A DNA stretch of 64,000 nt from Massilibacillus massiliensis (GTDB lineage: Bacteria; Bacillota; Negativicutes; FLKF01): NCBI RefSeq assembly GCF_900086705.1, contig NZ_LT575483.1, positions 187,166-251,165 on the forward strand, read 5' to 3'. The notes beneath the pieces were generated by a model that saw only the letters and a list, made by a program, of their open reading frames with translations, had not been told where the DNA came from and ran no database searches. A program made the translations under genes and the position numbers. The first letter of the stretch is position 1. Every line of letters begins with the position of its first letter. This document shows positions 7,366 to 16,717 of this stretch, piece by piece.

Positions 7366-7959
7366 CTATTCATCGACTCTAAACTCAATATTTGACTGTT
7401 CTTTCATATTATTTTTTAAAGCACCATACGTATAGAGATTCAGTTCTATTTCTGTAATTAAAGAATCTTCTACGGTTTTAATCACCATTTTATTTATTGT
7501 ATTAAACCGCGCTAAACTTTCCAGCTTCTTTAAAAATATAAGTATTTTACTATAATCGCCTTTAATTTTTATATCTAATAATAAATATCTATAATTATCT
7601 TTATCAATTGTATTTTTGGGTTTTATGAATATTAACTCTACTTGAGTTTCTTCTGAAATTTTTCGTATATCCATAAGAAAATTACTTAAATCGTTTTGAC
7701 TAGGGAGTCTTTTATTTGCACTCTCCATTTTCTGCTTTATTTCCTGCTCATACTCGCTTATATCAGGATGCTGTATCGTAAACTCTTCTATCCTACGAAC
7801 TTTCTGCTCGTTTTCTTGTTTAATATTTCCTAATTCAAAGATTTCGATCTGCTGCAGATGATAAATGTAGTTATAGAATGAACTAACTATACAACAAATT
7901 ATCGTAATACACAATATTAATTGATATTTTAATTTATAATTTACTTTATTCATGATCAA
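7366..7959 (-). CDS. pilO: type IV pilus inner-membrane protein PilO
   Basis: 197 residues: one N-terminal transmembrane segment (YQLILCITIICCIVSSFYNY), a coiled-coil stretch (residues 35-90) and a ferredoxin-like C-terminal domain, the standard PilO plan. With PilM and PilN it forms the alignment complex between the cytoplasmic ATPases and the pilus channel. The start overlaps the end of pilN by four bases. The low sequence conservation of PilO makes the call depend on topology and gene order, which are both right. Confidence 0.8.
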   Translation of the reverse strand: MIMNKVNYKLKYQLILCITIICCIVSSFYNYIYHLQQIEIFELGNIKQENEQKVRRIEEFTIQHPDISEYEQEIKQKMESANKRLPSQNDLSNFLMDIRKISEETQVELIFIKPKNTIDKDNYRYLLLDIKIKGDYSKILIFLKKLESLARFNTINKMVIKTVEDSLITEIELNLYTYGALKNNMKEQSNIEFRVDE

Positions 7960-8495
7960 AATTCCTTAAAATAAACCATAATTTCAAATGTTGTAACATC
8001 TGCCCCGGCTATAACATCAGTCTTATTTTCCGAAGTTATCAATGAAACATTTTTAAATAGCACATCTTCTTCAAGTTTTCTTAAAAAAGCAGCTAACGAT
8101 TTATAATTGTATGCATTTCCTTTTAAAACTAAATTTGTCTCTTTCAATTGCAATTCTGTTAACCATACATTTTCAACAACTACGTTGCTTAAATGAACTA
8201 AAATTGCATATTTTGATATCGTATTACTAGTTATTCCTGCAAGAATATCATTTTTAATTTCTAATTGCTTAACATCTGCTTCTATTCTATTTTTTCTTTC
8301 CACCGTATGATTCAACAACGTATACTGTTCATCACCAGATTTTATATGTTGTCTTAATGTACTAATTGCAAATTCTCCTCTTACGTACACAAAAAAACAT
8401 AATAAGATAGTCAAGAAAACAAGTTTAATAAAAAAATTTTTCATCAGATACGTAGTGCATCGTTTTTCTGGTGGCAATAAATTAATTTTTATCAT
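7956..8495 (-). CDS. pilN: type IV pilus inner-membrane protein PilN
   Basis: 179 residues. Begins MIKINLLPPEKR, the conserved cytoplasmic INLLP motif by which PilN docks on PilM, then one transmembrane helix (FIKLVFLTILLCFFVYV), a coiled coil and a periplasmic ferredoxin-like domain. It overlaps pilM and pilO by four bases on each side. Confidence 0.88.
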   Translation of the reverse strand: MIKINLLPPEKRCTTYLMKNFFIKLVFLTILLCFFVYVRGEFAISTLRQHIKSGDEQYTLLNHTVERKNRIEADVKQLEIKNDILAGITSNTISKYAILVHLSNVVVENVWLTELQLKETNLVLKGNAYNYKSLAAFLRKLEEDVLFKNVSLITSENKTDVIAGADVTTFEIMVYFKEF

Positions 8496-9406
8496 ACATC
8501 GAAACCACGCTTAGCTGCAGAAATTGCTGTTAATATTTCTGCAGAAAATTTCTCTATATGTCTTTTATCAATAGAATCTATACAATCGATATCTTTAAAA
8601 CAATCTATTTTTTCAACCAAAAGATTTGTATGTAATTTTAAATTTTCTAAAAAATCTATAGTCAATATATCCCCGTTAATGTAGATTGTATGTGGTTCAA
8701 TTAAACTCTCTTGCATTTTGCACCATTCCATACTTTGCATGACTGCATTTACGACTTGTTCCGTAGAATCATGATTAACCGTAGTTATCTTTGACGGAAT
8801 ATGCTGATGAAAAACAATAATTTTTATAATATTTTCCTTGACATCCATGAATAAACAATCAGGATTGGATATAATTCTGGCCAACGAAAAAGAAGTACTC
8901 TCTATTGCTAAAATATTGATATTCATTTCTTTCATTATTTGAACAATACGATCAATTATGGCCTTATAAGCTGCTACAGCTAAAACAGTAGTAGTTTTAG
9001 CATTTCTTTCTTTATTCAAAATAAAAAAATCATAATAATATGTACCAGTTTCAAATGGGTTCAATTGATCAATTTCCCATTTAACAGCTTCTTCTATTTC
9101 TGTTTCACTCAAATTTGGTAAAATCAGCTTCTTAATAAAAACATTCGAGTCTTCAATAGCAATAATTGCAGCTTTACTTTTTACACCCCAATGCGTAATC
9201 ATAGTTTGTATACTACTTAATAAATGACTTCCTAATTCATCCATTAGCTGCTCTTTTACAAAAGCCGTTAGAACTGTTTTCTTATTATGTAAACTTAATT
9301 CTACTATCTGGATACTACTTCCTGTAATATCAATTCCCATTACACGTTTATACGATGGTATAATAAAACGTTTTATTACTGTTATCAAGTTATCTGAGAT
9401 CAACAT
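8492..9406 (-). CDS. pilM: type IV pilus assembly ATPase-fold protein PilM
   Basis: 304 residues, actin/FtsA-like fold. The N-terminal MGIDITGSSIQIVEL is the phosphate-1 region, followed by SHS2-type segments, with EIEEAVKWEIDQLNPF the usual PilM signature. It is a little shorter than typical PilM (about 350). Cytoplasmic partner of the PilN tail. The start lies inside the end of the ComFB gene. Confidence 0.88.
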   Translation of the reverse strand: MLISDNLITVIKRFIIPSYKRVMGIDITGSSIQIVELSLHNKKTVLTAFVKEQLMDELGSHLLSSIQTMITHWGVKSKAAIIAIEDSNVFIKKLILPNLSETEIEEAVKWEIDQLNPFETGTYYYDFFILNKERNAKTTTVLAVAAYKAIIDRIVQIMKEMNINILAIESTSFSLARIISNPDCLFMDVKENIIKIIVFHQHIPSKITTVNHDSTEQVVNAVMQSMEWCKMQESLIEPHTIYINGDILTIDFLENLKLHTNLLVEKIDCFKDIDCIDSIDKRHIEKFSAEILTAISAAKRGFDV

Positions 9407-9665
9407 GGTGAGGATTATCCCCTACTATTTTGATAGCTCTCCCAAGGGCACACATAATATTCACTTCATTATTTTTTTCATATAATGCAATATTGGTATA
9501 GATAGATCCTTTATCTGTTGATACATAATGCGGTTTTAAGTTATTTAATGCCAGCATAGCTACATCGATTCTACATTTATCACATTTACAAATCTTATCA
9601 TCACTATTTATCATTTTATCTAAATGCTTAAATACAAATTCTTCCATAACATTTTTAATTTCCAT
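9390..9665 (-). CDS. ComFB-type late competence/pilus-associated protein
   Basis: 91 residues from the ATG at 9665, which has AAAGGAG ten bases upstream. The protein starts MEIKNVMEEFVF and has the CKCDKCRIDVAMLALNNLKP block characteristic of the ComFB family, with the paired cysteines suggesting metal binding. ComFB proteins are linked to competence in Bacillus and to type IV pilus function in cyanobacteria. Here it sits between minor pilin genes and pilM in one operon, which supports a role in pilus assembly or its regulation. Confidence 0.8.
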   Translation of the reverse strand: MEIKNVMEEFVFKHLDKMINSDDKICKCDKCRIDVAMLALNNLKPHYVSTDKGSIYTNIALYEKNNEVNIMCALGRAIKIVGDNPHHVDLR

Positions 9666-9690
9666 ATTAACAAAACTCCTTTTTAGCAAC

Positions 9691-10095
9691 TTAATTTTTA
9701 AAATATATCATCTTAGTATCACGATTTACCATAGGTATTTTAAGTATAACCTTTATTGTTCTTTTGGCATGATGCACCTGTCCAACAGATAAAATAGTTC
9801 GCTGGTCGCCATCGCTTCTAATATAAACTCTACAGTCTCCACCTGAAAGCCCCGTTACCTCGGATTGAAAATCAGTATTAAATTGTGTCGCATTTATAAA
9901 ATTCGGATCTTCTCTTAGTTTTGTTGTTACATACTTAATCCCAGCCTCTGCAATATACTGTGCTTTAATACCATCTAAAAAAGAATTAGAAATATCCAAG
10001 CCTGTCATTGTAATCTTTAATAGAAAACTTCCTAAAAGTAAAATCAAACCAAAAACAATAAGTGCTACTATTAATCCACTTCCAGATTGTTTCAT
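9691..10095 (-). CDS. PilX-like pilus assembly protein
   Basis: 134 residues from the ATG at 10095 (GGTG six bases before). The short leader MKQSGSG is followed by a hydrophobic helix LIVALIVFGLILLLGSFLLK and YIAEAGIKY, the usual beginning of PilX/GspK-like proteins; the expected Glu at +5 of the mature pilin is absent, as is common in this group. It is part of the minor pilin block. The exact pilin class is uncertain. Confidence 0.7.
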   Translation of the reverse strand: MKQSGSGLIVALIVFGLILLLGSFLLKITMTGLDISNSFLDGIKAQYIAEAGIKYVTTKLREDPNFINATQFNTDFQSEVTGLSGGDCRVYIRSDGDQRTILSVGQVHHAKRTIKVILKIPMVNRDTKMIYFKN

Positions 10096-10116
10096 TCCTC
10101 TCACCTATTAAACGTT

Positions 10117-10617
10117 TTAATTTTCATTTAGCATTGAAGCTGCGGTATCAATCATAAACTTTTGCTTGGTCTCTACATCAATAAAGTTCATTTTAATCAA
10201 TATAGTCCTATCATTTATTTTATGAAAGCTCAAATTTTCCACTGAAAATTTTCCATGCATTGTTTGTCCAGTTACTGGCTGATTATCACGCATTAACCTA
10301 GATTGATTTAGCTGCGTGCTTACATAATATACAATTTTTGTGTCTCGTCGATTTTCTTGCTCTAGCAAAATTTCGAATTTATCTGGATAAATTTGAAATG
10401 ATTTTGCATAAGCTATATCGCGAACTATGCTATCTACAGAAAACTTAGCCTCCTGCTGTAATTCTAACATTTTGTTGTCATTGTACCATGCCCGTGTCGT
10501 AAATAGGAATAAATTGATTATTACACCAAAAACAACAACCATCAAACTCAAAGCAATTAACAGTTCAACTAAAAAATACCCTTTATTTTTAAAATTTACC
10601 CTTATCAAAGAATCCAT
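10117..10617 (-). CDS. minor pilin (PilW/ComGF-like)
   Basis: 166 residues with a type III signal: basic leader NKG, then YFLVELLIALSLMVVVFGVII with the conserved Glu at +5 and a hydrophobic helix. Mid-region QQEAKFSVDSIVRDIAYA is typical of PilW/GspJ-like minor pilins, which prime pilus assembly. The stop codon is one base from the next gene. Cleavage would be by the prepilin peptidase encoded at 11468-12235. Confidence 0.75.
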   Translation of the reverse strand: MDSLIRVNFKNKGYFLVELLIALSLMVVVFGVIINLFLFTTRAWYNDNKMLELQQEAKFSVDSIVRDIAYAKSFQIYPDKFEILLEQENRRDTKIVYYVSTQLNQSRLMRDNQPVTGQTMHGKFSVENLSFHKINDRTILIKMNFIDVETKQKFMIDTAASMLNEN

Positions 10618-10618
10618 T

Positions 10619-10999
10619 CTATGTTTTCTCCATTAATAAGAATGTAGATAAACTTATACTTTTCAATTGATGTAGTTCTCTCCAAGTCACTGAAACCTCT
10701 ACTTTTTGTAACTGTTTAAACTCATTATGAGTTTTCATATGTGTTTCAATTGTGAATTTCACACCATTTATATCTATTTCTTTTGAATCTTCCATCTGAA
10801 TCTCACTATGACTCAAACTATTTTCCTGTCCTTTTAAAATTTCGATCTCTTTTTGCGCTAGAAAAGTAGCAGTAACTAGATGATTAGAATATTCGATAGC
10901 GTGATGCGATACTATATACATAACAAGTATCGAGGAAATGACTGATAAAATAATTACAATAATCATTACTTCAATCATAAAAAAGCCTTTTTCCTTCAT
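10619..10999 (-). CDS. minor pilin (PilV/GspI-like)
   Basis: 126 residues. The leader MKEKG is cleaved before FFMIEVMIIVIILSVISSILV, with Glu at +5. The small C-terminal domain includes ATFLAQKEIEILKGQ, the helix seen in PilV/GspI proteins. It lies in the same operon as the other minor pilins, with only a one-base gap to the next. Confidence 0.72.
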   Translation of the reverse strand: MKEKGFFMIEVMIIVIILSVISSILVMYIVSHHAIEYSNHLVTATFLAQKEIEILKGQENSLSHSEIQMEDSKEIDINGVKFTIETHMKTHNEFKQLQKVEVSVTWRELHQLKSISLSTFLLMEKT

Positions 11000-11021
11000 A
11001 ATGCAATTAGATCCTTTTCAC

Positions 11022-11474
11022 TTATTGCGTTCTAATTCTTCCGACTCGATCGATGATAATCAATCGAGTTTTTTCACCATTTTCTAATCTAATCGTAATT
11101 GGCTGATTAATATAGCCATGTCTATTAAAATATATCGCAGAATACCCTCCAACAATTTTTATGTTTTTTGAAAAAGTTACACTTTTTATATTTTTAAGAC
11201 CTCTACTAATAATATAGCCACAATTTGCAGTTACTTTTAATGAAAGTTTAGGAAATTGATCCATCTCAGCTGGTGAAAATTCATTTTCTTCAACAGATGT
11301 GTTGATAGATAATTGCTGCACAAATTTTAAGTCCGTCGCTAATTGATACGCTGATGCATCTAAATCATATCTTTTTAAAACGGACGAGGTCACAACCGTT
11401 ATAGAAGAAACGATAGAAATTATTGCAATAACAATAATAAGTTCCATTAAAGAACTTCCTTCCTCTTTCACCAA
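11022..11474 (-). CDS. minor pilin (FimT/GspH-like)
   Basis: 150 residues. Leader MVKEEG, then SSLMELIIVIAIISIVSSITVV with Glu at +5, followed by LATDLKFVQQLS as in GspH/FimT. The C terminus GYINQPITIRLENGEKTRLIIID and GRIR is the typical beta end of this domain. It overlaps the prepilin peptidase gene by seven bases. Confidence 0.75.
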   Translation of the reverse strand: MVKEEGSSLMELIIVIAIISIVSSITVVTSSVLKRYDLDASAYQLATDLKFVQQLSINTSVEENEFSPAEMDQFPKLSLKVTANCGYIISRGLKNIKSVTFSKNIKIVGGYSAIYFNRHGYINQPITIRLENGEKTRLIIIDRVGRIRTQ

Positions 11475-12235
11475 AACAACTCTACATAATAAATCATATA
11501 CTGCATTCCGTAAAAATAACTCATAAACATTGCAATTGAAAGAAATGGACCAAATGGGATATACTCTTTGCGTTCCTTTAATTTAAAAACAATTAGAAAA
11601 ACGCCTACAACGCCGCCTAAAATAAATGCAAATAATAAAGTTAATAACGTATATTTCCAGCCAAGCCATATTCCGATTACCGCAGCAAATTTTATATCAC
11701 CCCAGCCAATTCCGCCCTTACTCAGCCAATGAATCAATAACAATAAACCTCCTCCAAGACAAAAACCCATAATCATATCTAAAACCTCGTAATATAAAAC
11801 ATTAATAAAAGGCAATATAATCATGACTTTTAATATAATGCCAATCCCCGCCATAGGAATTAATACTTTATCAAAAATTAATTGATGATCATAATCAATA
11901 GCAGCAATAACCATCAAAAACCCAACTAATATTACACCTTGAAAAAACTCTAAACTCAATCCAAAACGACTATATGTATATAAAAATAAAAATGAGGTTA
12001 GTAATTCTATACAAGGATACCGTATAGAAATAATAGCATGACAATATCGGCATCTTCTTTTTGAATATAGATAACTTAGAACAGGAATTAAATCTTTAAT
12101 AGATAAAAACCTCTCACAATAATCGCAAGTTGATCTAGGAACAAGTATTGATTTTTCTCTTGGAATCCTATAGACACACATATTTAAAAAGCTGCCTATA
12201 ATTAACCCAAACACTAAAATTAGCAATACATCCAA
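11468..12235 (-). CDS. pilD: prepilin peptidase / N-methyltransferase
   Basis: 255 residues, about eight transmembrane helices. It carries the cytoplasmic zinc site of the methylase domain (CDYC and CRYC), and the two catalytic aspartates of the TFPP aspartic protease in AAIDYD and GWGDIK (GxGD). It cleaves the leaders of all pilins in this cluster and methylates the new N terminus. Confidence 0.92.
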   Translation of the reverse strand: MDVLLILVFGLIIGSFLNMCVYRIPREKSILVPRSTCDYCERFLSIKDLIPVLSYLYSKRRCRYCHAIISIRYPCIELLTSFLFLYTYSRFGLSLEFFQGVILVGFLMVIAAIDYDHQLIFDKVLIPMAGIGIILKVMIILPFINVLYYEVLDMIMGFCLGGGLLLLIHWLSKGGIGWGDIKFAAVIGIWLGWKYTLLTLLFAFILGGVVGVFLIVFKLKERKEYIPFGPFLSIAMFMSYFYGMQYMIYYVELFW

Positions 12236-12273
12236 AAAATCATCCCCTTGTAAAAAACGAATCTATGTTCCAA

Positions 12274-12687
12274 TTATTTGCTCTTCAAAAAATCACTAGA
12301 CACATAAATTCCTAATTTCGCACGCCCTATAGTATCATTATTATTTGTTGTATTTATTTCTATTGTATAAGAAGTCGCCGGCACCTCCTTTCGTTCTGTA
12401 TCAATATAACATTTTCCTTTTGGAGGCTTAGGCAATTCTAATAATAAATTTTTTTCTACTAATTTTTGTACTGTGTCCGGAATAACCCCTTCTTGTGCTT
12501 GGTAAATGATAGATGCCGCATCAATGGTTCGTAAATCCGTTTGGATTTTAACCGTATTTGCTGCCACTGTTGATTCTGTAAATTTAGGAATCGCCAACGA
12601 TGCTAAAATTCCTAAAATTGCGATAACCACCATTAATTCTACTAAAGTAAACCCTTGCTGCTTTATTTTATCGTTCGTCTTTTTCAT
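12274..12687 (-). CDS. major pilin (PilA/ComGC-like)
   Basis: 137 residues with a textbook type IV pilin start: leader MKKTNDKIKQQG, then FTLVELMVVIAILGILASLAIP with Glu at +5. The globular part is small (about 90 residues) with one Cys. It is the first pilin gene after pilC and the best match to consensus, so it is probably the main pilus subunit. Confidence 0.88.
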   Translation of the reverse strand: MKKTNDKIKQQGFTLVELMVVIAILGILASLAIPKFTESTVAANTVKIQTDLRTIDAASIIYQAQEGVIPDTVQKLVEKNLLLELPKPPKGKCYIDTERKEVPATSYTIEINTTNNNDTIGRAKLGIYVSSDFLKSK

Positions 12688-12721
12688 AAAATAAAATCAC
12701 CTTCTAAAAATTTACTAAATT

Positions 12722-13939
12722 TCAAAGATAGACATGATCTATCATATCAAACATTGGTAATGCAATAGAGATCACTATGCCGCCTATTATAAAACCTACC
12801 ATAGTAATTAAAAAAGGTTCCAATAAATTATTCAATTTGGTAATAAATTCGTCAATTTCACTTTCATAAAAATCAGCAATCTTATTTAAAGTATCGTCTA
12901 AAAAGCCTGTTTCTTCACCTACTACAATCATTTGTAATACCATAGGCGAGAAAAATTGACTACTCTGAACAGAATTAGACAATGTTGCACCATTTTTTAT
13001 TTTATCCTGCGCCAAGCTCACAATACGATTCAGTACAAGATTTCCACTCACATTTTTACCAACTTCTAATGCAGTAATAATAGGTATCCCTGCATGTAAT
13101 AATGTCCCTAAAGTTCGACTAAATCTCACCATTGCAATTTCTACCCATATTTTCCCAAATACAGGAATTTTCAGCATTGCTTTATCAAATAAAAATTTAT
13201 AAGTTTCTACATTTTTCATCTTAAATACAATCCAAACACCAACACAAAAGCAGCATAAAATAATAAGTCCATAATCTTGCATAAAAGAACTGAAAAACAA
13301 CAACATTTTCGTTGCCAGCGGTAATTCTAAATTCATATGATCAAACATTTCAATAAAGTTCGGTATAACAAAAATCATAAAATAAATAATTACTAAAATA
13401 GCCAATATTAGAACAAACATCGGATAGATCATCGCAGTTTTAATTTTCTCTCTTGCTTTATAATCTTTTTCTAAATAATTTGCAAGTTTATCTAGCACAT
13501 GATCCAATATACCTCCTAGTTCACCGGCAGAAATCATATGAATTACAATGTTCGGAAAAATATGTTTATATCTCAATAAAGATTCTGTTAAAGTTTTTCC
13601 TTCTTCTATTTGTTTATAGATATTCTTTAAAACTTCTTTAAAAGCCAAATGTTGTGTTTGCATACCTAGAATATGTATGGAAGAACTTAAGGATAATCCA
13701 GCATTGATCATCATCGCTAACTGACGGCAAAATAGAATTATTTCTTTAAATGGGACATTATTCATTCTAAATAGTGTGTAATTTTTTAACGACTTCTTTT
13801 GAATTTCAACAATTTGAGTAACGAAATACCCTTTTCCTATAATATAATCCGCTACATCTTTTTCTGTTTCAGCTATCATTGTATCCTGTAATAGATCTCC
13901 CTCCAAGTTTTTTCCTTTATATGAAAACATTTTTTCCAT
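12722..13939 (-). CDS. pilC: type IV pilus platform protein PilC
   Basis: 405 residues from the ATG at 13939 (GGTG five bases before). Two GspF/T2SSF domains, each with the FCRQLAMMINAGLSL type helix and transmembrane helices near residues 165-190, 215-235 and 375-400; GELGGILDHVL and GEETGFLDDTL are the repeated signatures. The protein is the inner-membrane platform turned by the PilB and PilT ATPases. Confidence 0.93.
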   Translation of the reverse strand: MEKMFSYKGKNLEGDLLQDTMIAETEKDVADYIIGKGYFVTQIVEIQKKSLKNYTLFRMNNVPFKEIILFCRQLAMMINAGLSLSSSIHILGMQTQHLAFKEVLKNIYKQIEEGKTLTESLLRYKHIFPNIVIHMISAGELGGILDHVLDKLANYLEKDYKAREKIKTAMIYPMFVLILAILVIIYFMIFVIPNFIEMFDHMNLELPLATKMLLFFSSFMQDYGLIILCCFCVGVWIVFKMKNVETYKFLFDKAMLKIPVFGKIWVEIAMVRFSRTLGTLLHAGIPIITALEVGKNVSGNLVLNRIVSLAQDKIKNGATLSNSVQSSQFFSPMVLQMIVVGEETGFLDDTLNKIADFYESEIDEFITKLNNLLEPFLITMVGFIIGGIVISIALPMFDMIDHVYL

Positions 13940-13971
13940 AAAAACACCACACAATAAAATGATCTATTACG

Positions 13972-15030
13972 TTAAACCAGTTTTAAATCTTTTATATATT
14001 CTAATGCAATATCTTTTGTAATTAAATTCTTTTTTAATAGAATTTCAATTTCTCGATCAAAAATTTGCATACCTAATGAGGCCCCTGTTTGAATATGAGA
14101 TATTATTTGCTGCGTTTTCCCTTCCCTAATAATATTCCGAATTGCAGGTGTATTCATCATGATTTCAAATACCGCAATTCGACCTACACCACTTTTTTTA
14201 GGCAATAATTTTTGCGAAATAATTCCTTGCAAATTCATGGATAATTGTATACGTATTTGCTGTTGTTGCTGGCTGGGAAAAACATCAATAATTCTATCAA
14301 TTGTCTGTATTGAATCAGGTGTATGTAAGCTTGCAAAAACCAAATGGCCTGTTTCAGCCGCAGTAATTGCAATTGATATCGTTTCAAAATCTCTCATTTC
14401 ACCAATAAATATCAAATCCGGGTCTTCTCGTAGTGCGGCCCTCAATGCACTGTGAAAAGATTTTGAATCTATATAAATTTCACGTTGATTCACTATACTT
14501 TTTTTATGTTTATGTACATATTCAATAGGATCCTCCATTGTAATAATATGCAAGGCTTTCGATTGATTAATAAAATCAATCATAGCCGCAATTGTAGTTG
14601 ATTTTCCAGAACCTGCTGAACCGGTAAATAACACTAGTCCATTCTTTTTTAACGCTAGTGATTTTAATGTAGAAGCGCAATCTAATTCTTCCAAGGTTGG
14701 AATTTGATCGCTGATAATCCTCATTACAATGGCTATTGCGCCTCTTTGTTTAAAAACATTTACCCTAAATCGTCCACATGTATCTGAAGAATAGGAAAAA
14801 TCAACCTCTCCGTCCTCTTTAAGGTTATATTGCTGTGTTTTTGATGAAATAGATTCAAATAGACTTTTGGTATCTTCTGCTGTTAAAATGTTGAGTTTAG
14901 AAAATATTAGCCCTCCATCAATTCTAAAGGCCGGTGGTATTCCAACCGTCATATGCAAATCAGAAGCTTTTTTCTGGATTGCTTCTTTGAGTAAAATATC
15001 TATATATTTATTCTCATAAACTATCTTCAT
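13972..15030 (-). CDS. pilT: twitching motility ATPase PilT
   Basis: 352 residues. The retraction ATPase: the N-terminal domain begins ILLKEAIQKKASDLHMTVG, with Walker A GSAGSGKST, Walker B region EDPDLIFIGEMRD, a His box (GHLVFASLHT) and the PilT-specific C-terminal AIRNIIREGKTQQI. The start overlaps the end of the extension ATPase gene by 17 bases. Its presence means that the pilus is retractile. Confidence 0.93.
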   Translation of the reverse strand: MKIVYENKYIDILLKEAIQKKASDLHMTVGIPPAFRIDGGLIFSKLNILTAEDTKSLFESISSKTQQYNLKEDGEVDFSYSSDTCGRFRVNVFKQRGAIAIVMRIISDQIPTLEELDCASTLKSLALKKNGLVLFTGSAGSGKSTTIAAMIDFINQSKALHIITMEDPIEYVHKHKKSIVNQREIYIDSKSFHSALRAALREDPDLIFIGEMRDFETISIAITAAETGHLVFASLHTPDSIQTIDRIIDVFPSQQQQQIRIQLSMNLQGIISQKLLPKKSGVGRIAVFEIMMNTPAIRNIIREGKTQQIISHIQTGASLGMQIFDREIEILLKKNLITKDIALEYIKDLKLV

Positions 15031-16213
15031 ATGCTAACCTCAGTATTTCTTGTATTGTTGTCTGCCCAGTGAGAACTTTTTGCATACCATCTTGCTGCAT
15101 ACTTACAAAACCTTCTTCAACCGCAAATTCCTTTAACTGTTCAGCCGAAACTTGTCTATTAATACCGTTCCGTATTTTCTTTGTCATCGGCAACACTTCA
15201 TGAATCGCTGTTTGTCCATAATAACCTGTAAAATTGCAATCACAGCAACCACGCCCTTTATATAGAACAGTATTTGGATTCTTTATATATGGCTCTAATG
15301 TTTCTCTATCTTCTACGCTTTCATCTAACTTATAACTTATTTTGCATTTTGGACAAATCAATCGAACTAAACGTTGTGCAACAATTCCTAGAATAGATGA
15401 GGAAACTAAAAATGGCTCAATTCCGATATCAACCAATCGTGTTATTGCACCAATTGCATGATTGGTATGCAATGTGCTAAAAACTAAATGCCCAGTTTGT
15501 GCAGCATGAATAGCGATTCTTGCTGTTTCACGATCACGAATCTCTCCAATCATAATTATATTGGGGTCTTGTCGCAGAACAGATCGTAATGTTTTCGAAA
15601 AAGATAAATCTATTTTAGAATTTATTTGTATTTGGTTTATTCCGTCGAGTCGATACTCTACCGGATTTTCAATTGTAACAATATTTTTACTTGGATCATT
15701 CAATTCCGATAATGTTCCATAAAGCGTCGTAGTTTTCCCGGATCCAGTCGGTCCTGTATTTAAAATCATGCCGTAAGGCTTTTTATACAGGGATACATAT
15801 TTTCTTAAATTTCCTTCTGAAAAGCCCATCTTTTGAATATCAACGAACCGTAAACTTTTATCTAATATACGAAGTACGATTTTTTCGCCTAAAATTGTAG
15901 GCATTGTAGATATTCTCAAATCAATTGCTCTGTCATCTTCTTTGTATATAATTCTTCCATCCTGAGGTAATCTCTTTTCGGCAATATCAAGTTCACCCAT
16001 GATTTTTAATCGCGAAATAAATGGCAAGTGAAGTTTTAATGGAAAAGACGAAACTTCTCTCAACGCTCCATCAACACGAAAACGAATCCTTAAATACTGG
16101 TCCGTTGGTTCAATATGAATATCACTTGCTCGCGTACAGATCGCTTTTTTTATCATCTCATCAACAATCTCAATAATTGATCTATCATTAACGATTCTTT
16201 GATCTATCATCAT
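15014..16213 (-). CDS. type IV pilus extension ATPase, GspE/PilB family, short form
   Basis: 399 residues, about 150 fewer than usual PilB because the N-terminal MshEN/GSPII domain is absent. It starts directly in the linker (RASDIHIEPTDQYLRIRFRVDG). Walker A GPTGSGKTTTLYG, the Asp box and Walker B (DPNIIMIGEIRD), the His box (GHLVFSTLHTN) and the tetracysteine zinc element (CPKC, CCDC) are all present. The zinc element separates it from PilT. The lost domain often binds c-di-GMP, so regulation may differ. Confidence 0.88.
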   Translation of the reverse strand: MMIDQRIVNDRSIIEIVDEMIKKAICTRASDIHIEPTDQYLRIRFRVDGALREVSSFPLKLHLPFISRLKIMGELDIAEKRLPQDGRIIYKEDDRAIDLRISTMPTILGEKIVLRILDKSLRFVDIQKMGFSEGNLRKYVSLYKKPYGMILNTGPTGSGKTTTLYGTLSELNDPSKNIVTIENPVEYRLDGINQIQINSKIDLSFSKTLRSVLRQDPNIIMIGEIRDRETARIAIHAAQTGHLVFSTLHTNHAIGAITRLVDIGIEPFLVSSSILGIVAQRLVRLICPKCKISYKLDESVEDRETLEPYIKNPNTVLYKGRGCCDCNFTGYYGQTAIHEVLPMTKKIRNGINRQVSAEQLKEFAVEEGFVSMQQDGMQKVLTGQTTIQEILRLAYEDSL

Positions 16214-16222
16214 ACTACATTC

Positions 16223-16717
16223 CTATACTTTATAATAATTTAGAATCAATTTTTCAAGCATTCGCATAAATTTAGTTCCAAAAAATTCTTTTTTACTTAA
16301 AGGACTGACTAGTATCGTATATAAATTTAAATAATTTCCCCCAAGAACGTCTGTAAAAATTTGATCTCCAACAACAGCAACTTGTGAGGAAGGTACGTTA
16401 AATTTATGCAAGGCACGTTTAAACCCAAAACTTAATGGCTTATAACCTTTTGCTATATAGGCTATTTCTAATGTTGCTGCGATATTTTGCACCCGATCTG
16501 TCAAATTATTGGATACAATACAACATATAAATCCACTGCTCTTTAGGCTTTTTATCCACAACATTACATCCAACTCTACATTTTCACTTTCCCACGCGAT
16601 GATTGTATTATCCAAATCAAAAATAATCGCACGAATCCCTTTATTTTTCAATTCAAGTAATGGGATCTCAAATAAACTCGGCACAAATAAGTTTGGAAAT
16701 AATAAATCTTTTATCAT
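16223..16717 (-). CDS. YqeG-type HAD-IIIA phosphatase
   Basis: 164 residues. Begins LLFPNLFVPSLFEIPL then IRAIIFDLDNTI with the DxDxT nucleophile motif; SNN (motif II), KGYKP (motif III Lys) and VVGDQIFTDVLGGN (motif IV) follow. The family matches B. subtilis YqeG; the substrate is not certain and could be a lipid or nucleotide phosphate. The gene overlaps the end of the comM fragment by four bases. Confidence 0.85.
   Translation of the reverse strand: MIKDLLFPNLFVPSLFEIPLLELKNKGIRAIIFDLDNTIIAWESENVELDVMLWIKSLKSSGFICCIVSNNLTDRVQNIAATLEIAYIAKGYKPLSFGFKRALHKFNVPSSQVAVVGDQIFTDVLGGNYLNLYTILVSPLSKKEFFGTKFMRMLEKLILNYYKV

Noticed and set aside
6783-7395. Long plus-strand frames opposite aroC
   Set aside because: They are mirror frames of a certain gene (aroC) and lack start signals.
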